Assembly: GCA_947253305.1 (NCBI GenBank)
Contig: CAMXYZ010000004.1
Coordinates: forward strand, 1-31,136
Source: an uncultured Helcococcus sp.
GTDB lineage: Bacteria > Bacillota > Clostridia > Tissierellales > Peptoniphilaceae
Reading direction: 5' to 3'
Length of the DNA: 31,136 bases
Shown here in pieces: positions 24,027 to 31,136 of this stretch. The position numbers and the translations under genes are program-made. Under the pieces are notes generated by a model. The model saw only the letters and a list, made by a program, of their open reading frames with translations. It searched no databases and was not told the origin of the DNA. Every line of letters begins with the position of its first letter. The stretch's first letter is position 1.

Positions 24027-27000
24027 CAAATTCTCCTTTATTTATTTTTGTTACTATTTCTAATAGCCTTATTATTTCAAATATATATCCTTTTTTATTT
24101 TCAATATATATCTTCGGATTATCTATTAAATCAAATTTAATTTTAGAATTAAATTCTTTTGATAGTATCTGTAATTTCTTGAAATCAAATATATCAATGT
24201 CTGCATATGCAATTTCTATATAATCTTCTCTCCCTATTATAGATTCAAAATCATTGTCGATTAACATCGCCCTAATATATGATATATCTATAATATTTTG
24301 AACAGGTTTTGGAATATCTCCAAATCTGTCTATTAATTCATCTATTATTGAAGAATGCTCATCAGAATTTTCTATATATGATATCTTCTTATAGATATTA
24401 ATCTTTTCATTTTCATCTTGTATATAATCACTTGGAATATATACATCGATATTAAGATCAATTTTTACAGTCTTACCAATCTTTCTTGGCTTTATACCTT
24501 TTATCTCATCTACAGTTTCCTGTAACATTCTCACATAAAGATCATAACCAATTGATTCAATATGTCCACTTTGACTCTCGCCTAATAAATTTCCAGCTCC
24601 TCTCAATTCTAAGTCTCTCATCGCAATCTTATAGCCTGAGCCTAGTTCGTCAAAATCTTTTATAGCTTTGAGCCTTTTTTCGGCCACTTCTGTAATAACT
24701 TTATTTTTTGCATATGTGAAATATGCAAATGAGCTTCTACTTGATCTACCGATTCTACCTTTTAATTGATAGAGCTGTGATAAACCCATCATATCTGCAT
24801 TATAAACAATCATTGTGTTTACATTTTGTATATCCATACCGGTCTCAATAATTGTCGTGGTTAATAGTATATCATATTTTTTATCTGTAAAATCTTCTAT
24901 TACATTTTCCAATTCTCTAGTGCTCATTCTACCGTGAGAAATGGCAATTCTAGATTCTGGAACTAATTCTTTAATTCTATCGTACATTCTATGTATAGAA
25001 TTGACCCGATTATATACGAAATAGATTTGTCCGCCTCTAGACAATTCTTTTAGTATTGCTTCTCTAATATAGATCGGATCATAGTCCATTACATAGGTAT
25101 TAATTGGAAGTCTATTTTCTGGATGTTCATCAAGTAGACTCATATCCCTTATACCTGAGAGTGACATTTGTAGAGTACGAGGTATTGGAGTTGCAGATAA
25201 TGTAAGTACATCGATATTCTCACTAAGTTTCTTTATCTTTTCTTTATCTCTTACACCAAATCTCTGCTCTTCATCAATAATTAATATTCCTAGATTTTTA
25301 AATTCTATATCCTTCGATACCAATGAATGTGTACCTACTACAAAATCAATACTTCCATCTTTAAGCTCCTCTATTGTTTTCTTTCTTTGAGCAGGTGTCT
25401 TAAATCTCGATAGAAAGTCAATCTTTATTGGGAAATTTTCAAATCTACTTTTTATAGTATTGAAATGCTGATTAACAAGTATTGTAGTTGGTGCAAGCAT
25501 AACAGCTTGCTTTCCGTCCATAATAGCTTTGAAAGCTGCTCTAAGAGCTACTTCCGTCTTACCATATCCTACATCACCACATAAAAGTCTATCCATGACC
25601 TTAGTCGACTCCATATCAGCTTTAATCTCATCAATTGCTTGAAGTTGAGAATTTGTCTCGGTAAATATAAAGCTGTCTTCAAATTCGGTTTGCCATGGAG
25701 TGTCTTTTGAAAATTGGAAACCTTCGACTTCTAATCTCTTCGCATAGAGTTTTACTAAATCTTCTGCTATCTTTTCAATTTCTTTCTTAACTTTTGATCT
25801 GGTCTTTTTCCATTCCGAACTATTCAAATTTGAAAGCTTTGGTTTTTTATCCCCTTGGCCAACAAATTTAGATACCATGCTCATATCCGATACCGGGACA
25901 AAAAGCTTATCACCACCTGAATAGTGAAGTTCAATAAAATCGGATTTAATATTGTTTAATTCAATATTTTTTATACCGACATATTTTGCAATACCATATG
26001 AATCATGAACTAATAAATCACCATATTCTAAATCCGAATAATTTATTATTTCTTTATTTTTTCTAGTTCTAGATTTTATCTTTTTAGCTTTCTTAAATAT
26101 TTGAGAATAAGATATGAAACTTATCTTATCTTCATAATATTCGAATCCTTGATCTATATCGAAAATGAGAATATTTACAACTTTTTTAATCTCTCGATTC
26201 TCTAGCTCAGTTATTTCAGAATCTATTTTAAATTCTTTCAATTGATTAATTAACTTATTTGCATTTTCCCTATCTGGTACTAATATAAAAGTCTTATATT
26301 CATTGTCGATATTGTATTTCATATCATCTATGAATTCTTCAAATCGACCATGATATGCTTGAGTTTGTCTAATTTTAAACTCAACTAATTTCTCTATATC
26401 GAAGTGTTTTACATTTTTTAATATTAATGAAGTATTGATTTTTTGAAAATCAATTGCCTTATTCATTAATTCAACGAAATCAAAAAATATATTATGATGT
26501 GATTTTAATAAATCTCCATTATCAATTCTTTCTTGAATAGAATATTTTCTAACTTTTTCTTTTTCGATATATTTATTTTCAATATTTGATAGATCTTCGA
26601 ATATTATAATTCCATCTTTTGGATAATAATCGAATAACGAGTCATCATTATCTTTTAAATATGGAATTAGTAAATCAATATTGTCTACTTTCTGATTGTA
26701 TTCTAATTCTTCTATTAATCGACTAAATTTCTGGTCCAATCTTTCAATATTTTCTTCATCAATATTATTTTTTGAAAATTCTATATCATTTTTAATCTTT
26801 TTGATTATATCTTTAATATCATTTGCATCTAAGATATTTTCGGAATTTGGATATATAGAAAAACTATCAATATTATCTATAGACATCTGAGTGTATATAT
26901 CAAACTTTCTTATTGAATCTATCTCTATATCGAACAATTCTAATCTAGTCGGGTTTTCTTCATGTATTTGAAATATATCTACTATATCTCCTCTTACAGC

Positions 27001-27492
27001 AAATTCTCCCTTAGCTTCAATTATATTTCTTCTTTGATATCCGAGTTTATTAAGACTCTCAATTAATTCTTCAAGATTAATTTCATTATTTATATTTATT
27101 TGTATCTTTTTATCTAAGAGATTTTCTTTCTTTGCAATTTTCTTAGATAAAGCTTCAATAGTTGTAATTATTATCTTAGCTTCATTATTTAATAAGGAGA
27201 TAATAGTTTTCATCCTATCAGTTCTATTTTTAAAGTCGAAGTTTTCAATTAATTGATAATTTTCTTCAAGCTCCGGATAAAATAGTACATCTATATTAAG
27301 ATTTTCTAAAGAATTATAAAGATTTCTCGCTCTTTTATCATTTTGAAGCACAACTAAAACAGGTCGTTTTATTTTATTGTGTATAGTATATATAAAATGA
27401 CCTGTCGCTTCTTCAATTATCCCATATGAATATATTAAATTTTTATTATCTTCTAATGAATTAAATAATTCATTATATGATTTTATTTCCAT
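24010..27492 (-). CDS. mfd: Transcription-repair coupling factor
   Basis: A 1160-residue SF2 translocase that dislodges RNA polymerase stalled at lesions and recruits UvrA. The N-terminal part (about 1-330) is UvrB-like and lacks helicase motifs. The RNA-polymerase-interaction (CarD/RID) domain lies near 470-550 (DLLVHDSYGIAKYVG). The RecG-like motor (about 600-950) has Walker A GDVGYGKTE near 640, the DEEQ box near 738, and SATPIPRT. The C-terminal domain carries the conserved end. Length is normal (E. coli 1148). The ATG at 27492 has only a weak GGAAAC site, 14 nt after the pth stop. It is in the glmU-prs-pth-mfd operon. Confidence 0.97.
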   Translation of the reverse strand: MEIKSYNELFNSLEDNKNLIYSYGIIEEATGHFIYTIHNKIKRPVLVVLQNDKRARNLYNSLENLNIDVLFYPELEENYQLIENFDFKNRTDRMKTIISLLNNEAKIIITTIEALSKKIAKKENLLDKKIQININNEINLEELIESLNKLGYQRRNIIEAKGEFAVRGDIVDIFQIHEENPTRLELFDIEIDSIRKFDIYTQMSIDNIDSFSIYPNSENILDANDIKDIIKKIKNDIEFSKNNIDEENIERLDQKFSRLIEELEYNQKVDNIDLLIPYLKDNDDSLFDYYPKDGIIIFEDLSNIENKYIEKEKVRKYSIQERIDNGDLLKSHHNIFFDFVELMNKAIDFQKINTSLILKNVKHFDIEKLVEFKIRQTQAYHGRFEEFIDDMKYNIDNEYKTFILVPDRENANKLINQLKEFKIDSEITELENREIKKVVNILIFDIDQGFEYYEDKISFISYSQIFKKAKKIKSRTRKNKEIINYSDLEYGDLLVHDSYGIAKYVGIKNIELNNIKSDFIELHYSGGDKLFVPVSDMSMVSKFVGQGDKKPKLSNLNSSEWKKTRSKVKKEIEKIAEDLVKLYAKRLEVEGFQFSKDTPWQTEFEDSFIFTETNSQLQAIDEIKADMESTKVMDRLLCGDVGYGKTEVALRAAFKAIMDGKQAVMLAPTTILVNQHFNTIKSRFENFPIKIDFLSRFKTPAQRKKTIEELKDGSIDFVVGTHSLVSKDIEFKNLGILIIDEEQRFGVRDKEKIKKLSENIDVLTLSATPIPRTLQMSLSGIRDMSLLDEHPENRLPINTYVMDYDPIYIREAILKELSRGGQIYFVYNRVNSIHRMYDRIKELVPESRIAISHGRMSTRELENVIEDFTDKKYDILLTTTIIETGMDIQNVNTMIVYNADMMGLSQLYQLKGRIGRSSRSSFAYFTYAKNKVITEVAEKRLKAIKDFDELGSGYKIAMRDLELRGAGNLLGESQSGHIESIGYDLYVRMLQETVDEIKGIKPRKIGKTVKIDLNIDVYIPSDYIQDENEKINIYKKISYIENSDEHSSIIDELIDRFGDIPKPVQNIIDISYIRAMLIDNDFESIIGREDYIEIAYADIDIFDFKKLQILSKEFNSKIKFDLIDNPKIYIENKKGYIFEIIRLLEIVTKINKGEFDEKQN

Positions 27493-27506
27493 ATTGTTTC
27501 CATTTT

Positions 27507-28085
27507 CTAAGCCAATTCATCGAGTGGATTAATTTTATTCATTGCAATATCTATCCCCTGCTCTATTATACAAAGGACAGCTTCTTTTGCATTTTCAATT
27601 TCCTTATCGACAATTATTCTTTCTTTATCTGTGAATTTAGATAATACATAATCCGCTAAATTCATATAATCAGGCTTTTGATTAATGGCAATTTTAATTC
27701 TTGGAAACTCACCTTCTCCACCAAGTCTAGATATGATTGATTTCATGCCATTATGAGTTCCCGCTGTACCATTTTTTCTAATTCTAACTGTACCAAATTT
27801 AATATCAATATCATCGACAATTACGATTAACTTGTCTAAATCTACACCATAATAGTCTACGAATTGTTGTACGGATTCTCCAGATAAATTCATATATGTT
27901 TCCGGCTTTAATAAGATAATTTTCTCATTATTAAATCGAGTCTCCGCATAGGATCCTCGAAATTTAACTTTATCTAATTTTACATTGAAATAATCCGCTA
28001 ATAAATCAATGGTATCAAATCCTACATTATGTCTCGTATTTTCATAACGCTTACCTGGATTTCCTAAACCTACAATTAAATACAT
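27507..28085 (-). CDS. pth: Peptidyl-tRNA hydrolase
   Basis: A 192-residue cytoplasmic esterase that frees tRNA from dropped-off peptides. The family's key residues are present: Asn9, catalytic His19 in TRHNVGF, Asn66 in ETYMNLSG and Asp91 in VDDID. The length is usual. Its ATG overlaps the prs stop by one base (TAATG), typical of translational coupling. It lies between prs and mfd as in Bacillus. Confidence 0.97.
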   Translation of the reverse strand: MYLIVGLGNPGKRYENTRHNVGFDTIDLLADYFNVKLDKVKFRGSYAETRFNNEKIILLKPETYMNLSGESVQQFVDYYGVDLDKLIVIVDDIDIKFGTVRIRKNGTAGTHNGMKSIISRLGGEGEFPRIKIAINQKPDYMNLADYVLSKFTDKERIIVDKEIENAKEAVLCIIEQGIDIAMNKINPLDELA

Positions 28086-29056
28086 TATTTCTTTTCCTTC
28101 ATAATACTTGAAACTGAAGTATAATTAGTGATTGATTTGATTGTTTCTGCTAGCATTGGAGCCATTGATAATATCTTGATTTTATCTACTTTTTTAGCTT
28201 CTTTTTGACAAATTGTATCGGTTATTATACATTCTTTAATTGCATCGGAATTACTAATTCTCTCAATCGCTGGATCTGATAATACTCCATGTGTAGCTGA
28301 GATATATACTTCTCTAGCTCCATTTTCGATTAGTGTCTCTGCTGCATTGGTTATTGTTCCAGCGGTATCGATAATATCGTCTATTATGATACAGCCCTTT
28401 CCAGCAAAATCGCCAATGATATTTAGTATTGCTGATTCATTTGGTCTTGGTCTTATTTTTTCAATTATTGCTATTGGAAGTTTTAATACATCGGCTAATT
28501 GTCTAGCTCTTGTAACTCCTCCTAAATCTGGAGAAACTACTACCCAATCATCATGAACACTTTTATTAATCAACTCTTCAAAATATGTAGCTATAATTGG
28601 TCTTGCTGTTAAATGATCGAGCGGTATATTAAAGAAACCTTGAATAGCTGCTGCGTGTAGATCTACTGATACAACTCTATCCGCTCCAGCAGACTCTATC
28701 AAGTCTGTAACTAATTTTGCTGTTATAGGTTCTCTTCCTTTAGATTTTCTTTCTTGTCTAGCATATCCATAATATGGCATTACTAAATTGATTTTATGAG
28801 CTGATGCTCTTTTTAGAGCATCTATGATAATTAATGCTTCCATTAAATTATCATTAGTCGGATTTGAAGTAGGTTGAATTAAAAATATATCCCTTCCTCT
28901 TACTATCTCATTAATCCTTATTGAAAATTCACCATCTGCAAATTTGTTGATTGTTATATCGCCTAGTTCAAGACCTAATAAATCAGCGATTTTTTCTGAT
29001 AGTTCAATATTTGATGTACCACTAAATATCTTAACTTCATTTGTTGCGCTTTGCAT
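28085..29056 (-). CDS. prs: Ribose-phosphate pyrophosphokinase
   Basis: A 323-residue enzyme that makes PRPP from ribose-5-phosphate and ATP for nucleotide, histidine and tryptophan synthesis. Visible motifs: FADGEFSIRI near the N-terminus, VMPYYGYARQERKSKGREP (flexible ATP loop), VDLHAAAIQGFF, and the PRPP-binding loop IIDDIIDTAGT. Length is typical of class I (about 315-320). The ATG at 29056 follows GGAGGAGC. It begins 13 nt after glmU. Confidence 0.97.
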   Translation of the reverse strand: MQSATNEVKIFSGTSNIELSEKIADLLGLELGDITINKFADGEFSIRINEIVRGRDIFLIQPTSNPTNDNLMEALIIIDALKRASAHKINLVMPYYGYARQERKSKGREPITAKLVTDLIESAGADRVVSVDLHAAAIQGFFNIPLDHLTARPIIATYFEELINKSVHDDWVVVSPDLGGVTRARQLADVLKLPIAIIEKIRPRPNESAILNIIGDFAGKGCIIIDDIIDTAGTITNAAETLIENGAREVYISATHGVLSDPAIERISNSDAIKECIITDTICQKEAKKVDKIKILSMAPMLAETIKSITNYTSVSSIMKEKK

Positions 29057-29069
29057 TGCTCCTCCAATA

Positions 29070-30443
29070 TTATTTATTAAATTTTCTCTTATAATAACCG
29101 TCTATATTTCTTTGTTCTGCTCTTTCAATCGCTAATTGACCCGTCTTTACATCTTTTGTAATGGTTGAGCCAGCTGCTATAAATGATTTTTTTTCTATAT
29201 TTATAGGAGATACGATATTAACATTTGCGCCTATGAATGAATCATCTCCTACTGTGGATCTATATTTATTCTTTCCATCGTAATTTGAAAATATTACACC
29301 ACAAGATACATTTATTCTTTTTCCTAAATCTGCATCACCTATATATGCGAGATGACCAGCTTTAGTTCCATCGTCTAATGTGGCATTTTTTACTTCTACA
29401 AAATTACCGATATGAACATTTTTATTTAATTTTGATTTTGGTCTTAAATGTGAAAATGGACCTACATCACTACCATCTCCAATTTCAGATTCAATTATAT
29501 ATGAAGAATGAATCTTAACATTATCGCCAATTTTTGAATCTATTATCTTTGAGTTCATCCCTATAAATGAATCTTCACCTATTTGAGTGTCTCCCAAAAT
29601 TTTAACATTCGATTCTATAATTGTATCTCTTCCGATAGTAATTCCTTTTTGTATAGTAACAGTATCTGGATTTTCTATGATTACACCGTCTCTCATGAGT
29701 TGTTCATTTATTCTTCTTCTCATTATCGCTTCGACTTGTACTAATTGTACTTTATCGTTAATTCCTTTTATCTCATCATTATCTTTTAATTTATAAGTAG
29801 ATATATTTGAATCTTCTTTATTTAATATCTCAAATACATCAGTTATATATAGTTCGCCTTGAGAATTATTTGTATCCAATTTATTTAATGCATATTTTAA
29901 TTTTTTACCATTAAATATTTGAATACCGGAATTGATTTCTTTTATTTTTAATTGTTCTTCATTACAATCTCTATCTTCAATTATTTTTACAAGCATACCT
30001 TCTTCGTCTGTCAATATTCTACCTAATCCACTAGGATCATCCATTATTGCAGAAAGTACTGTTGCATCATTTTTTTTCTCATTGTGATAGTTGATGAGTT
30101 CCGATATTGTTTCTTTAGTTATTAATGGAACATCTCCAGTCAACACTAAAATATTATCGTCATCATTAATGTATTCTTCGCAGAGTTTTACTGCATATCC
30201 CGTTCCATAAGGGATGCCATCTCCAATATATTGTCTAGTATATTTAACACTATCTCCAAATTCTTCTCTTACTTTATCTTCGTTATTTCCAACCACAAGT
30301 ATTATATCTTCAACTAAAGCTTCCTTTGAAGATTCTACTATATAGGAAAGTATTGATTTGTTGCATAGTTTGTGAAGAACCTTAGATATCTTTGACTTCA
30401 TCCTGGTGCCTTCACCAGCCGCCAAAATTATAACTTTATTCAT
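29070..30443 (-). CDS. glmU: Bifunctional GlmU: N-acetylglucosamine-1-phosphate uridyltransferase and glucosamine-1-phosphate acetyltransferase
   Basis: A 457-residue cytoplasmic enzyme that makes UDP-GlcNAc, the precursor of peptidoglycan. The N-terminal uridyltransferase (about 1-228) starts with LAAGEGTRMKS; the usual Pro of the SxxPKVLH motif is Ser here (KISKVLH). The C-terminal left-handed beta helix (about 250-457) has hexapeptide repeats and catalytic His364 in KAGHLAYIGD. The ATG at 30443 follows GCGAGG. It opens the operon and is divergent from murC, so two wall-precursor genes share a 169-nt control region. Confidence 0.97.
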   Translation of the reverse strand: MNKVIILAAGEGTRMKSKISKVLHKLCNKSILSYIVESSKEALVEDIILVVGNNEDKVREEFGDSVKYTRQYIGDGIPYGTGYAVKLCEEYINDDDNILVLTGDVPLITKETISELINYHNEKKNDATVLSAIMDDPSGLGRILTDEEGMLVKIIEDRDCNEEQLKIKEINSGIQIFNGKKLKYALNKLDTNNSQGELYITDVFEILNKEDSNISTYKLKDNDEIKGINDKVQLVQVEAIMRRRINEQLMRDGVIIENPDTVTIQKGITIGRDTIIESNVKILGDTQIGEDSFIGMNSKIIDSKIGDNVKIHSSYIIESEIGDGSDVGPFSHLRPKSKLNKNVHIGNFVEVKNATLDDGTKAGHLAYIGDADLGKRINVSCGVIFSNYDGKNKYRSTVGDDSFIGANVNIVSPINIEKKSFIAAGSTITKDVKTGQLAIERAEQRNIDGYYKRKFNK

Positions 30444-30481
30444 TTAAAAACCTCGCAATTTTTTTACATGCTTTCATAGTT

Positions 30482-30509
30482 ATTATACACGATTAAATCT
30501 AATAGTAAA
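30482..30509 (-). promoter_or_regulatory. glmU operon promoter
   Basis: On the minus strand TTTACT (30509-30504) and TATAAT (30487-30482) are 16 nt apart, 38 nt upstream of the glmU ATG. It lies back-to-back with the murC promoter. Confidence 0.7.
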
Positions 30510-30525
30510 AATATAATTTGGGGTA

Positions 30526-30545
30526 TATAATTTATATGATATAAT
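30526..30545 (+). promoter_or_regulatory. murC promoter candidates
   Basis: TGATATAAT at 30537-30545 is a perfect extended -10; its -35 is poor. A second TATAAT at 30526-30531 is an alternative. The resulting leader to the ATG at 30613 is about 60 nt and shows no evident riboswitch. Confidence 0.55.
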
Positions 30546-30612
30546 AAAAGTCGCATAATATACTTAAGCGATATGTATTTTAGAATAAATATTGAATAGA
30601 GGGAATTGTTAA

Positions 30613-31136
30613 ATGTTTAAATTTGATTTAAAAGATGAAAAATATAAAAAAATTCATTTTATAGGAATTGGTGGAGTGAGCATGAGCGGTATCGCTCTAT
30701 TACTTGATAATCTAGGATATGAAATTTCTGGTTCAGATCGTAGTAATTCAGATTATTTAGACTCCTTGAGAGATAATGGTATCCAAGTTCATATTGGACA
30801 AAGTAAGGATAATATAAGTGATCAGGATTTATTTGTATATACCGATGCAATTAGTGATGACAATGAAGAATTAATAGCAGCTAGAGAAACAGGTAAAGAA
30901 GTAGTTTCTAGAGGTGTTTTTTTAGGTGCCTTAATGAGAAACTATAATAGATCAATTGCTATCTCGGGTTCTCATGGTAAATCAACTACCACTTCAATAT
31001 TAGCAAAAATCTTGATCGATTCTGAGAGTGATGCTTCAATTCTTTTAGGTGGTTTATTAGATGAGATGAATGGAAATGTTAAACTCGGAAATTCAGATAT
31101 ATTATTGACTGAAGCTTGTGAGTTCAAGGGTAATAT
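30613..31136 (+). CDS. murC: UDP-N-acetylmuramate-L-alanine ligase (5' part, runs off the window)
   Basis: The first 174 residues of the cytoplasmic ligase that adds L-alanine to UDP-MurNAc. The N-terminal Rossmann motif HFIGIGGVSMSGIA (about 15-28), the GSD segment, and the ATP loop SGSHGKSTTTS are visible; most MurC proteins have GTHGKT here, so Thr-to-Ser changes flank the retained lysine. LTEACE near the end begins the next conserved block. The ATG at 30613 follows GAGGGAATTGTTAA. The frame is open to the right edge. It is divergent from glmU. Confidence 0.95.
   Translation, partial: MFKFDLKDEKYKKIHFIGIGGVSMSGIALLLDNLGYEISGSDRSNSDYLDSLRDNGIQVHIGQSKDNISDQDLFVYTDAISDDNEELIAARETGKEVVSRGVFLGALMRNYNRSIAISGSHGKSTTTSILAKILIDSESDASILLGGLLDEMNGNVKLGNSDILLTEACEFKGN

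Noticed and set aside
30444..30612. Riboswitch or glmS-type ribozyme between glmU and murC
   Set aside because: The gap is short and AT-rich, fully explained by two back-to-back promoters and leaders; no conserved aptamer motif was recognised.

Overview
The window looks like chromosome from an AT-rich, low-GC Gram-positive anaerobe, most likely a non-sporulating Tissierellia/Peptoniphilaceae-type Firmicute (relatives of Peptoniphilus, Anaerococcus or Helcococcus). The clues are strong AGGAGG ribosome sites, lipobox lipoproteins, a PRD-type PTS regulator, and the Firmicute cluster glmU-prs-pth-mfd-prsA-hup without the sporulation genes (spoVG, spoVT) that often sit in it. The taxon is inference. 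Most genes lie on the minus strand. No rRNA, tRNA, CRISPR array, insertion sequence or phage gene was seen.

Region 1 (1-8000, minus) handles PTS sugars and peptidoglycan recycling. At the left edge a PRD regulator with fused EIIB/EIIA domains precedes a separate EIIA and the first codons of another gene, probably the rest of a galactitol/fructose-like PTS. A second operon encodes MurQ, MurP (EIIBC) and a lipoprotein serine esterase, the last behind an internal terminator. A monocistronic S12-family serine hydrolase resembling Bacillus AmiE lies upstream. The murQ and amiE promoters carry similar cre-like operators, so MurNAc-peptide cleavage, MurNAc uptake and MurNAc-6P etherase action are probably co-regulated.

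Region 2 (8070-9933, plus) is a lone, compact UvrD/PcrA-type helicase with an extended -10 promoter and a very short leader. A bidirectional hairpin separates it from the convergent region 3.

Region 3 (10000-16620, minus) is the most unusual part. A 1062-residue protein with a TadE/TadG-like N-terminus is followed, apparently in one operon, by four tandem paralogous lipoproteins with BspA-like leucine-rich repeats. The four genes are mosaics of identical blocks, which suggests gene conversion. Three copies of a conserved multi-hairpin element separate them.

Region 4 (16779-22620, minus) is an MMPL/RND exporter, a secreted partner with xxxLxxG heptads, and a Y-family DNA polymerase, in close succession.

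Region 5 (22621-31136) is housekeeping: hup, then the glmU-prs-pth-mfd-prsA-like operon (minus), and the divergent 5' part of murC (plus), which runs off the right edge. It joins cell-wall precursor synthesis (GlmU, MurC), PRPP synthesis, peptidyl-tRNA recycling, transcription-coupled repair and a surface foldase.
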